Shown here: positions 56,677 to 64,000 of the stretch, piece by piece
How positions within the stretch are numbered: position 1 is the first letter of the stretch
How the letters are laid out: each line of letters starts with the position of its first letter
NCBI RefSeq assembly: GCF_048541825.1
Contig: NZ_CP183332.1
Span: forward strand, 62,001 to 126,000
Length of the DNA: 64,000 bases
Source: Caulobacter sp048541825
GTDB lineage: Bacteria > Pseudomonadota > Alphaproteobacteria > Caulobacterales > Caulobacteraceae
Direction: 5' to 3'
The notes under the pieces: model-generated
Database searches by the model: none
What the model was told of the DNA's origin: nothing
What the model saw: the letters and a program-made list of their open reading frames with translations, nothing else
Made by a program: the position numbers and the translations under genes

Positions 56677-57552
56677 TCAGAACGCGGCGCTGAAGATTGT
56701 TCCATCCGGCATCAGGGCGGCGCGTTTGACGCCGTCCGAGGCGAACGGCATGGCGACCCTGCCGTCCCGGTCGATGCTGATCAGCCCGCCGTCACCGCCC
56801 AGAGCCGCGACCCCGGCTATGGCGGCGGCCGCCGCGCTTTCCAGGCTCTCGCCGCCAAAGCGCATGCGGTGGGCGATCTGCACCGCCACGGCCGTGCGGA
56901 TGAAATATTCGCCCTGGCCCGTACAGGAGACGGCAACGGTGTCGTCGGCCCAGGCGCCAGCCCCGATCAGAGGGCTGTCGCCGATGCGCCCCGGCATCTT
57001 GCCGAACACCCCGGCCGTCGAGGTGGCCGCCGCCAGCCGGCCTTCGCTGTCGCGAACCACACAGCCGACGGTGCCGGTCGGGTGATCGGGCGGATGGTTG
57101 CTCTCGAAGGCCCCCGCATGGGTGAACCAGCTGGCCGGATCGGCGATCTCCTCAAGGCCCTGCGACCGTGCGAAGGCCATGGCGCCTTCGCCGGCCAGCA
57201 TGACGTGCGGGGTCTTTTCCATCACGGCCCGGGCGGCCAGGATCGGGCTCTCGAACCCCTGCAGGGCGGCGATCGAGCCGGCGCGGCCGGTGGCCCCGTC
57301 CATCAGGCAGGCGTCCAGCTCATAGGCCCCGGCCGCATTGGGCGAGGCGCCCTTGCCGGCGATGTAGAGGCCGCTGGCCTCCAGAGCCACGACGGTCTCG
57401 ACCGCGACGTCCAGGGCGCTGGCCCCGGCGGCCAGATGGTCGCGCGCCGCCTCGACCAGACCGCGCATGTGGGCGATCTCTGCGCCGTAGTCATGACCCG
57501 GCGCCGAGCCCGCGCCGCCGTGCAGGGCGAGACTAAAACGTTTGTTTGACAT
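56677..57552 (-). CDS. Isoaspartyl peptidase / plant-type L-asparaginase (Ntn hydrolase)
   Basis: This 291-residue precursor cleaves itself before Thr161 (HPTG/TVGCV), the N-terminal nucleophile. LALHGGAG and GAWADDTVAVSCTGQGEYFIRT are family marks. Such enzymes remove isoaspartyl residues from dipeptides and hydrolyse asparagine. It lies between pgm and a divergent quinone reductase. The start is ATG at 57552; 70 bp to the next gene. Confidence 0.9.
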   Translation of the reverse strand: MSNKRFSLALHGGAGSAPGHDYGAEIAHMRGLVEAARDHLAAGASALDVAVETVVALEASGLYIAGKGASPNAAGAYELDACLMDGATGRAGSIAALQGFESPILAARAVMEKTPHVMLAGEGAMAFARSQGLEEIADPASWFTHAGAFESNHPPDHPTGTVGCVVRDSEGRLAAATSTAGVFGKMPGRIGDSPLIGAGAWADDTVAVSCTGQGEYFIRTAVAVQIAHRMRFGGESLESAAAAAIAGVAALGGDGGLISIDRDGRVAMPFASDGVKRAALMPDGTIFSAAF

Positions 57553-57621
57553 TCCGCTTCCTTGGTCGCGCGCCCTGCGTTAGCGTCCGGCCTCTTAACG
57601 AATAAAGACGGGAGAAGACAG

Positions 57622-58620
57622 ATGAAGGCGGTTCTCAGCACGGTGGTCGGCGGCCCCGAAACCCTGGAATTGTCGGAACTGCCCGATCCCGTGGCCGGTC
57701 CCGGTCAGGTGCTGATCGATGTGAAGGCCTGCGGCGTCAACTATCCCGACGTGCTGATCATCGAGGACAAGTACCAGTTCAAGCCGAACCGTCCCTTCGC
57801 GCCGGGTGGCGAGGTCTCGGGCCTGATCGCCGCCGTCGGGGAGGGCGTGACGAAGTTCAAGGTCGGCGACCGCGTGCTGGCCTCGACCGGCTGGGGCGGC
57901 ATGGCCGAGAAGCTGGCCCTTGAAGAGGCCCGCTGTACCGCGATCCCCGACAACATGCCCTTCGACGAGGCCGCGGCCTTCATCCTGACCTACGGCACCT
58001 CGTACTACGCCCTGAAGGATCGCGGCTCCCTCAAGGCCGGCGAGACCCTGCTGGTGCTGGGCGCGGCCGGCGGCGTCGGTCTGGCGGCCGTGGAGCTGGG
58101 CAAGGCGGCCGGCGCGCGCGTCATCGCCGCGGCCTCCAGCCAGGAAAAGGTCGATCTGGCCATCGCCCACGGCGCCGACAGCGGCGTGGTCTATCCGCGC
58201 GGACCGTTCGACAAGGACGGCCAGAAGGCCCTGGCCAATCTGATCAAGGAGGCCTGCGGCCCCAATGGCTGGGACGTGGCCTATGACGCGGTCGGCGGCG
58301 ACTATTCGGAAGCCACCATCCGCGCCGCCGGCTGGAACGGCCGTTTCCTGGTGATCGGCTTCCCGTCGGGCATTGCCAAGATTCCGCTGAATCTGACCCT
58401 GCTGAAGTCGTGCGACATCGTGGGCGTGTTCTGGGGCGCCTCGGTGGCCCGCGATCCGGCCGGCCACGCCCAGAACGTCAAGGAACTGATGGCGCTCTAC
58501 GCCGAGGGCAAGATCAAGCCACACGTTTCCGAGCGCTTCCCGCTGGAGCGGGCCGGCGACGCCATTGCCCATCTGGCCAGCCGCAAGGCCATGGGCAAGG
58601 TGGTCGTGACCAACGACTAA
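57622..58620 (+). CDS. NADPH:quinone oxidoreductase family protein (zinc-free MDR)
   Basis: This 332-residue medium-chain dehydrogenase/reductase has VKACGVNYPDVLIIEDKYQ, PGGEVSGLIAAVG and the NADPH-binding LVLGAAGGVGLAAVELGKA. It lacks the zinc-binding cysteines, as in QOR/CurA types. It reduces quinones or enones; the substrate is not clear. ATG 57622 follows GGGAGAAGACAG. An in-frame ATG 20 codons upstream overlaps the neighbour's promoter and is less likely. Confidence 0.88.
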   Translation: MKAVLSTVVGGPETLELSELPDPVAGPGQVLIDVKACGVNYPDVLIIEDKYQFKPNRPFAPGGEVSGLIAAVGEGVTKFKVGDRVLASTGWGGMAEKLALEEARCTAIPDNMPFDEAAAFILTYGTSYYALKDRGSLKAGETLLVLGAAGGVGLAAVELGKAAGARVIAAASSQEKVDLAIAHGADSGVVYPRGPFDKDGQKALANLIKEACGPNGWDVAYDAVGGDYSEATIRAAGWNGRFLVIGFPSGIAKIPLNLTLLKSCDIVGVFWGASVARDPAGHAQNVKELMALYAEGKIKPHVSERFPLERAGDAIAHLASRKAMGKVVVTND

Positions 58621-58742
58621 AACCCTCCGGGCCCTGACGGCGGCCGTTGCGTCGTCAGGGTTAAGGGGCGCTAAGGACGAAATTTATCGGGATGCTTACG
58701 AGCCATCCCCGAGACTGAACGCGGTTCTCACGAAAGCCGCCG

Positions 58743-59618
58743 ATGTCGCAGACTGCCCGTTCCGTTCCGCCTTCGCAGGAGGCCGCTCGACCGTTCCGCC
58801 TCAAGCGGCGGGCCAACGAGCGGGTCAAGCTGCTGGGCGAGACCATGGACCTGGTGCGCCACGAGGAAGTCTTCCACTTCGTCGGCGCGCGGCTGGCGCG
58901 GGGTGTGTCCTCGATCATCGCCAACCACAATCTTCACAGCCTGTACCTGACCCGCAAGAGCGCCAAGGTCCGGGCCTTCTTCACCGTCGCCGATCTGGTC
59001 GAGGTGGATTCGACGCCGCTGCTGGCCTGGGCTCGCGTGATCGGCCGCTCCAGCCGACAGTTCCACCGCTGCACCTATCTGGACTGGCGCGACTTCTTCT
59101 GGGCCAAGGCCAAGCAGGAAAACTGGCGGGTCTTCTTCGTCGGCGGCGCCCCTGGCGTGGCCGAGGCGGCGAGCGAGACGATCCTGAGCGACCATCCGGG
59201 CGTCCAGCTTTCGACCCACCACGGCTATTTCGACGCCAGCCCCGGCTCGGACGAAAATGCGGCCGTGGTCGCAAAGATCAACGCCTTCAAGCCTCACATC
59301 CTGCTGGTTGGCATGGGCATGCCGCGCCAGGAGATCTGGGTGTTTGAGAACCACAAGGCGATCACCAGCCCCTGCGCCCACTTCACCGTCGGCGGCGCCT
59401 TTGACTACGAGGCCGGCGTCCAGAAGGCCGCGCCCCGCTGGATGGGGCAGATCGGCGTCGAGTGGCTGTTTCGCCTCATGGCCGATCCGCGCCGGCTCTT
59501 TTCGCGCTACTGCGTCGAGCCCTGGTTCCTGGTCGGGCCGGCCATGGGCGACCTGCGCCAGGCCTTCCTGACCAAGCCATCCGCTCAGATCGAGGGCGCG
59601 AGCGCCTTTCCAGGCTAG
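58743..59618 (+). CDS. WecG/TagA/CpsF-family glycosyltransferase, HfsJ-like
   Basis: The product is 291 residues. NHNLHSLYLTRKS, VADLVEVDSTPLL, VFFVGGAPGVAE and the diagnostic PHILLVGMGMPRQEIWVFENH ... FTVGGAFDYEAGVQKAAPRWM ... VEWLFRL match the WecG/TagA family, which transfers N-acetyl-hexosaminuronate from a UDP donor to a lipid-linked sugar. In Caulobacter the member HfsJ is needed for holdfast. Near the catalytic Asp the usual DG is DS. The neighbouring UDP-sugar enzymes support a polysaccharide role, but the precise holdfast link is by family only. Confidence 0.85.
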   Translation: MSQTARSVPPSQEAARPFRLKRRANERVKLLGETMDLVRHEEVFHFVGARLARGVSSIIANHNLHSLYLTRKSAKVRAFFTVADLVEVDSTPLLAWARVIGRSSRQFHRCTYLDWRDFFWAKAKQENWRVFFVGGAPGVAEAASETILSDHPGVQLSTHHGYFDASPGSDENAAVVAKINAFKPHILLVGMGMPRQEIWVFENHKAITSPCAHFTVGGAFDYEAGVQKAAPRWMGQIGVEWLFRLMADPRRLFSRYCVEPWFLVGPAMGDLRQAFLTKPSAQIEGASAFPG

Positions 59619-59700
59619 CCAAGCCCTCCGTCCTCCGCGAGTATGATCGCTGATCACCGATCCATCAGAGGTCGGGGCGGGAGCGCGAAGGAACAACGCT

Positions 59701-60603
59701 ATGGCTGGACGTCTGAACGGCAAGGTCGCCGTCATCACTGGAGCTTGTTCGGGCATTGGCCTGGGCGCGGTCGAACTGTTTGTCGCCGAGGGCGCCAGCG
59801 TCATCGCCGCCGACCTGCAGGAAGACAAGGGTGCGATGCTGGAGAAGCGTTTCCCCGACACCGTGCGCTTCGCCCGCTGCGACGTCACCGTCGAGGCGGA
59901 CATCGCCAAGGCCGTGAACATGGCCAAGGACGCCTTTGGCGGCCTGGACATCCTGTTCAACAACGCCGGCCATGGCGGTACGCCGCTGGGCGTCGCCGAC
60001 ATGACCGCCGAGGGCTGGGATCAGACCTTCGCCCTGCTGGTGCGCGGCCCGGCCCTGGGCATGAAATATGCCGTGCCATTGATGCTGGAGCGCGGCGGTG
60101 GCTCGATCATCAACACCGCCTCGATCGCCGGCCTGCAGGCGGGTTTCGGACCGCTGGCCTATTCGACCGCCAAGTGCGCCGTGATCCACATGAGCCGCTG
60201 CGCTGCGGCCGAGCTGTCGCCTGACAGGATCCGGGTCAACGCCATTTGCCCGGGCCTCATCGCCACCTCGATCTTCGGCGCCTCGATAGGGCTGCCCCGC
60301 GACGTCGCCGACCAGATGGCCGCCCGCGTCGCCGAGGTGGGTCCCAAGATCCAGCCGATCCCCAAGGCCGGCCTGCCCGAGGACATCGCCCGCGCAGCCC
60401 TCTATCTGGCCTGCGACGATTCCGAGTTCGTGACCGGCACCCACATCGTGGTGGACGGTGGCATCACGGTGGGCGGCCGTAGCAGCTGGGACAAGAACGC
60501 GCCCTCGCCCATTCTGTCGGCCATGGGCATCACGACGGAACAGGCCGAGCAGATGCGAACGGCCATGGCCACCCAAGGAAACCAGGGCGGCGCGGCCGGG
60601 TGA
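59701..60603 (+). CDS. Short-chain dehydrogenase/reductase
   Basis: This 300-residue SDR has the NAD(P)-binding TGACSGIG (13-20), NNAG (87-90), and the catalytic triad Ser141, Tyr154 and Lys158 (YSTAK). Asp38 after beta-2 (AADL) indicates a preference for NAD. The substrate is not predictable. Its TGA overlaps the GTG of the EamA transporter (GTGA), suggesting co-translation. The last 30 residues (about 265-300) extend beyond the usual SDR fold. Confidence 0.9.
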   Translation: MAGRLNGKVAVITGACSGIGLGAVELFVAEGASVIAADLQEDKGAMLEKRFPDTVRFARCDVTVEADIAKAVNMAKDAFGGLDILFNNAGHGGTPLGVADMTAEGWDQTFALLVRGPALGMKYAVPLMLERGGGSIINTASIAGLQAGFGPLAYSTAKCAVIHMSRCAAAELSPDRIRVNAICPGLIATSIFGASIGLPRDVADQMAARVAEVGPKIQPIPKAGLPEDIARAALYLACDDSEFVTGTHIVVDGGITVGGRSSWDKNAPSPILSAMGITTEQAEQMRTAMATQGNQGGAAG

Positions 60604-61511
60604 CGGCGAGCGCCCTAACACCCAACCTGCGTGGCGCGCTGTGGATGTTGGCCTCTGCGGTCGGCTTCACGGCGATGACCACCCTGATCAAGTATCTGGG
60701 GCCGGGCTATCCGGCCGCCCTGCAGACCTTCTACCGGCAGCTGGCGGGGGTGATCATCCTGCTGCCGCTAATGGCGCGCGACTGGCGCGGCACGTTCTAC
60801 ACCACCCGGCCAGGCATCCTGATCTTCCGGTCCAGCGCCGGGGTTCTGGCCCTGATCCTCAGCTTCTACGCCTATCAGGAACTGCCGCTGGCCGACGCCA
60901 ACGCTCTGTCCTTCACCCGGACCCTGTGGCTGGTGCCGTTCGCCGGCCTGATCTTGCGGGAGCCGATCGGACCCTTGCGGATCGGCGCTGCAGTGGTCGG
61001 GTTCCTGGGCGTTCTGATCATGCTGCAACCCGGAGCCGATGGGTCCGGCGGCTGGCTGGGCTGGCCGCAGGCGGCGGCCCTGGCGGCGGCTCTGCTGTTT
61101 GCCCTGACCATCACCGGCATGAAGGTGATGACCCGCGACCACTCGCCGTTCACCCTGCTGGTCTATGCGGCCGTGCTGGGCCTGGTGTTTTCGATTCCTC
61201 CAGCCCTGTTCGTCTGGCGCTGGCCCAGTCTGCCAGACCTTGGCCTGCTGGCCGCCATGGGCGTGATCGGCACCCTGACCCAAGGGGCCTATATCAAGGG
61301 GATGCAGGCAGGGGAGGCGGCCGTGATGGCCCCGATCGACTATACGAGGCTGGTCTTCGCCGTACTGGTCGGCTTCCTGCTGTTCCATGAGGTGCCCAAG
61401 ACGGCGACCTTGATCGGGGCGGCCATCGTGGTGGGCTCGACCCTGTTCATCTCCTGGCGGGAGCACCAGGTGTCCAGGCGCAGGGCCCTGGTCGATCAGT
61501 CGCCGGAATAG
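60600..61511 (+). CDS. EamA/DMT-family transporter
   Basis: This 303-residue inner-membrane protein has ten transmembrane helices in two EamA repeats (first repeat LGPGYPAALQTFYRQLAG; second AALLFALTITGMKVMTR). The substrate is unknown. It begins on a GTG overlapping the stop of the SDR. Its final 16 bases overlap the 3' end of the convergent epimerase gene (61496-61511). Confidence 0.88.
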   Translation: MTASALTPNLRGALWMLASAVGFTAMTTLIKYLGPGYPAALQTFYRQLAGVIILLPLMARDWRGTFYTTRPGILIFRSSAGVLALILSFYAYQELPLADANALSFTRTLWLVPFAGLILREPIGPLRIGAAVVGFLGVLIMLQPGADGSGGWLGWPQAAALAAALLFALTITGMKVMTRDHSPFTLLVYAAVLGLVFSIPPALFVWRWPSLPDLGLLAAMGVIGTLTQGAYIKGMQAGEAAVMAPIDYTRLVFAVLVGFLLFHEVPKTATLIGAAIVVGSTLFISWREHQVSRRRALVDQSPE

Positions 61512-62473
61512 CCCCGCCGCCAAGCGACGAACTTTGCGAGCCCATCGGCCAACTTGACCCTGGGCCGGTATCCGGTCAGCGCGTGGAGCTTGTCGATATT
61601 GGCGTAGGTGGCGGTGACATCGCCGGGCTGCATGGGCCGCATGATCTTGATGGCCGGGGCGCCAAGCGCGGCTTCGAGCGTGGAGATCATCTCCATCAGC
61701 CCGACCGGGTCATTGTCGCCGATATTGTAGACCTCGTGCCCGCCCTGGGCCGGCGGGTGGTCGAGGACGCCGACGATCCCGTCGACGATGTCGTCGATAT
61801 AGGTGAAGTCGCGCGCCATCTCGCCCTCGCCATAGACCTCGATGGGCTCGCCCGAGAGGATCTTCTCGGTGAAACCGTAGTAGGCCATGTCGGGCCGGCC
61901 CCAGGGGCCATAGACGGTGAAGAACCGCAGGCCCGACTGGGGAAAGCCGTAGAGCGCTGCGTAGCTCTGGCTGATCAGCTCGCAGGAGCGCTTGGTGGCC
62001 GCATAGAGCGACACCGGCGTCTCGGCTGGGTCGGTTTCCTTGAACCCTGAGCCGTTGAGCGGCCGATCGCCGTACACCGAGCTCGACGAGGCATAGACCA
62101 GATGCTCGACGCCGCTGTGGCGACAGGCCTCCAGCACGGCCAGATGGCCAGCAAGGTTGCTGCGCTCATAGGCGAACGGGTTGTCGATCGAGTAGCGGAC
62201 CCCGGCCTGAGCGGCCAGATGCACCACGCGCTTGGCGCCGGAGGTCTTGACCAACTGCAGCAAGGCCTCGTGCTCAGCGATGTCCAGGCGGACCATCGTG
62301 AAGCCGGGACGGCCTTCCAGCCGCGCGGCCCGGGCCGCCTTCAGAGCCGGGTCGTAATAGGTGTTGAAGTTGTCGACGCCGATCACTGTCTCGCCGCGAT
62401 CCAGCAGCCGCTCGGCGACATGCATGCCGATGAAGCCGGCCGCGCCCGTAACGATGATCGGTGAAGCCATCAT
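61496..62473 (-). CDS. UDP-glucuronate 4-epimerase-like sugar nucleotide epimerase
   Basis: This 325-residue extended SDR has GAAGFIG (10-16), Tyr157-x-x-x-Lys161 (YAATK) and the family-specific NFNTYYDPALKAARA and TVYGPWGRPDMAYYGFTEKIL, which match UDP-glucuronate/galacturonate epimerases (LpsL, Cap1J). It makes UDP-galacturonate; Caulobacter lipid A carries galacturonic acid, so envelope use is likely. It is downstream of udg with ATGA overlap (62470-62473), which supports this substrate choice. Its 3' end overlaps the convergent transporter gene. Confidence 0.87.
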   Translation of the reverse strand: MMASPIIVTGAAGFIGMHVAERLLDRGETVIGVDNFNTYYDPALKAARAARLEGRPGFTMVRLDIAEHEALLQLVKTSGAKRVVHLAAQAGVRYSIDNPFAYERSNLAGHLAVLEACRHSGVEHLVYASSSSVYGDRPLNGSGFKETDPAETPVSLYAATKRSCELISQSYAALYGFPQSGLRFFTVYGPWGRPDMAYYGFTEKILSGEPIEVYGEGEMARDFTYIDDIVDGIVGVLDHPPAQGGHEVYNIGDNDPVGLMEMISTLEAALGAPAIKIMRPMQPGDVTATYANIDKLHALTGYRPRVKLADGLAKFVAWRRGYSGD

Positions 62474-63777
62474 CCCCGCCCGATACTGGCGTAGGTGAAG
62501 CCGTGGCGCACCATCTCGCTGGGCTTGTAGACATTGCGCAGGTCGACGACGACGGGGCTGTTCATCAGCAGCTTCAGGCGGTCCAGATCCAGAGCCCGGA
62601 ACTGGTCCCACTCGGTCAGGATCACCAGGGCGTCGACGCCTTCTGCGGCCTCATAGGCGCCGGCCTTGAACTCGACGCCCGGCAGCATGTGCGCCGCTTC
62701 CTTGGCGCCTTCGGGGTCATAGGCCTGCACCGTCGCGCCCATGGCCTGCAGAGCCGGCAGGATGTCGAGGCTGGGCGCGTCGCGCATGTCGTCGGTGTTG
62801 GGCTTGAAGGTCACGCCCAGCACGCCGATCGTCTTGCCGGTCAGATCGGACAGGCCGATGGCGTCGGCGACCTTGGTCGCCATGGCCTTTTTGCGGGCGT
62901 CGTTCACGGCCACCGTGGCCTCGATCAGCTTGACCGGCGCGCCGTACTGCTGGGCTGTGCGGACCAGGGCGATGGTGTCCTTGGGAAAGCATGAGCCGCC
63001 ATAGCCGGGACCGGCATTGAGGAATTTGCCGCCGATCCGCTTGTCCAGGCCGATACCCTTGGCCACCTGCTGGACGTCGGCCCCGACCTTTTCGCACAGG
63101 TCGGCCATCTCGTTGATGAAGGTGATCTTCATCGCCAGGAACGCGTTGGCGGCATACTTGATCAGTTCGGACGTGCGGCGGCCGGTGAAGACAATGGGCG
63201 TCTCGTTCAGCGAAAGCGGGCGGTAGAGCTCGCGCATCACTGCCTGGGCGCGCTCGTCCTCGGTGCCGACCACCACGCGGTCAGGGCGCTTGAAGTCTTC
63301 GATCGCCGCGCCTTCGCGCAGGAACTCGGGGTTGGAGACCACGGCGAACTGGGCGTCGGGGCGCACCCGCTTGATGATCGCCTCGACCTCGTCGCCGGTG
63401 CCGACCGGCACGGTCGACTTGGTGACGATGACGGTGAAGCCGTCGATCAGGCCGGCGATCTCTTCGGCGGCGGCATAGACGTAGGACAGGTCGGCATGGC
63501 CGTCGCCGCGACGGGTGGGCGTGCCCACGGCGATGAACACCGCGTCGGCGGCCTTGACGGCGTCGGCGCCTTCCAGGGTGAAGAACAGCCGGCCTTCGCG
63601 GACATTGCGGGCGACCAGGTCATCCAGACCGGGCTCGAAGATCGGGATCTCGCCCTTCTCCAGCCGTTCGATCTTGCTCGGATCCTTGTCGATACACGTC
63701 ACCACGTGACCGAAATCAGCAAAGCATGCCCCCGACACCAGGCCCACATAGCCCGTGCCAATCATCGCTACGCGCAT
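62470..63777 (-). CDS. udg: UDP-glucose 6-dehydrogenase
   Basis: This 435-residue NAD-dependent enzyme oxidises UDP-glucose twice to UDP-glucuronate. RVAMIGTGYVGLVSGACFADFGH, KSTVPVGTGDEV and NPEFLREGAAIEDF are present; the catalytic cysteine is C263 in GYGGSCFPKDT. It starts at ATG 63777 and overlaps the epimerase by four bases (ATGA). Its product is the substrate of the next enzyme. Confidence 0.95.
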   Translation of the reverse strand: MRVAMIGTGYVGLVSGACFADFGHVVTCIDKDPSKIERLEKGEIPIFEPGLDDLVARNVREGRLFFTLEGADAVKAADAVFIAVGTPTRRGDGHADLSYVYAAAEEIAGLIDGFTVIVTKSTVPVGTGDEVEAIIKRVRPDAQFAVVSNPEFLREGAAIEDFKRPDRVVVGTEDERAQAVMRELYRPLSLNETPIVFTGRRTSELIKYAANAFLAMKITFINEMADLCEKVGADVQQVAKGIGLDKRIGGKFLNAGPGYGGSCFPKDTIALVRTAQQYGAPVKLIEATVAVNDARKKAMATKVADAIGLSDLTGKTIGVLGVTFKPNTDDMRDAPSLDILPALQAMGATVQAYDPEGAKEAAHMLPGVEFKAGAYEAAEGVDALVILTEWDQFRALDLDRLKLLMNSPVVVDLRNVYKPSEMVRHGFTYASIGRG

Positions 63778-63977
63778 CGAAACATCCTGATTCGATTGAT
63801 CATCGCCCGACGGACGACGCCTGTGCCTAATCCAGCAATTGCGACGATGAGGCAAGCTGCCTGCCCTAGACGCTCAACCCATGACATCATCATGACGAAC
63901 GTCTCGGCGGGCCACACTGGACTTCCAACCCTGACCCAAAGCCGATAGCCAGAGGCCTGCGTCGCGAGGGGAATTTC

Positions 63978-64000
63978 ATGCAAACCGTTCTGGTGGCCGG
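63978..64000 (+). CDS. Probable UDP-glucose 4-epimerase, start only (runs off the right edge)
   Basis: GAGGGGAATTTC precedes ATG at 63978, and the visible residues MQTVLVAG fit the first strand of an extended SDR such as GalE (VLVTGGAGYIGS-type start). It diverges from udg, 200 bp away. With only eight residues the assignment rests on the neighbours. Confidence 0.4.

Noticed and set aside
63768..63983. Small membrane-like protein on the reverse strand upstream of udg
   Set aside because: It overlaps the udg start and the promoter region, and its hydrophobic stretch is flanked by composition typical of noncoding DNA.

Overview
The window reads as a chromosomal segment of a GC-rich alphaproteobacterium of the order Caulobacterales, most likely the genus Caulobacter. 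The basis is the rRNA operon layout (16S, tRNA-Ile, tRNA-Ala, 23S, 5S, initiator tRNA), an initiator tRNA with the alphaproteobacterial anticodon stem, promoters resembling the Caulobacter housekeeping consensus, a LexA-type GTTC-N7-GTTC box in front of mmcB, and a WecG/TagA gene of the holdfast-synthesis (HfsJ) kind. It is core chromosome. I see no transposase, phage gene, integrase or CRISPR array.

Layout. 0-9.6 kb: a partial acyltransferase (reverse strand), an anchored thioredoxin-like protein, a serine hydrolase, zapE, nudK, the sdhCDAB operon, then a ferredoxin reductase and [2Fe-2S] ferredoxin pair. 9.6-15.85 kb: three candidate tandem promoters and one complete rRNA operon ending in a strong terminator. 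15.9-21.9 kb: 3-oxoacid CoA-transferase (scoAB), a KefG/KefB-like potassium efflux pair, an OmpA-type lipoprotein and an Fe(II)/2OG oxygenase. 22-25.4 kb: two tandem TadG-like proteins with von Willebrand A domains. 25.4-30.6 kb: trmD-rplS and leuCD-leuB, with a frameshifted monooxygenase gene inside the leu cluster. 30.7-40.5 kb: bioB, a CYTH-CHAD protein, ahcY, an HWE histidine kinase, a pyridoxal kinase, a second serine hydrolase, an outer-membrane protein and rarD. 40.6-48 kb: asd, an acyl-CoA ligase, a 685-bp region with no confident gene, an AbgT transporter and a class A penicillin-binding protein. 48-54.9 kb: recQ, mmcB, a secreted proline-rich protein, one intact and one broken lipocalin, a ferritin-like diiron protein and a sirtuin. 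55-64 kb: pgm, an Ntn-hydrolase asparaginase, a quinone reductase, and a sugar/envelope group (HfsJ-like transferase, UDP-glucose dehydrogenase, UDP-glucuronate epimerase, and a probable galE running off the right edge) with an SDR and an EamA transporter between.

Genes that work together: sdhCDAB (respiration and TCA cycle); leuC/D/B (leucine); pgm, udg, the epimerase and probable galE (supply of UDP-glucose, UDP-glucuronate and UDP-galacturonate for envelope polysaccharide or lipid A); recQ and SOS-controlled mmcB (genome maintenance). Three families of palindromic intergenic repeats lie between genes. In several places they supply or contain stop codons, probable terminators or a ribosome binding site. 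The most informative oddities are an SdhC without the usual axial heme histidine, two single-lesion broken genes, a perfect palindrome upstream of ahcY, and the repeat families themselves. I did not find a clear novel multi-gene system. The best candidates for something undescribed are the structured 43.4-44.1 kb region and the tandem TadG-like pair.
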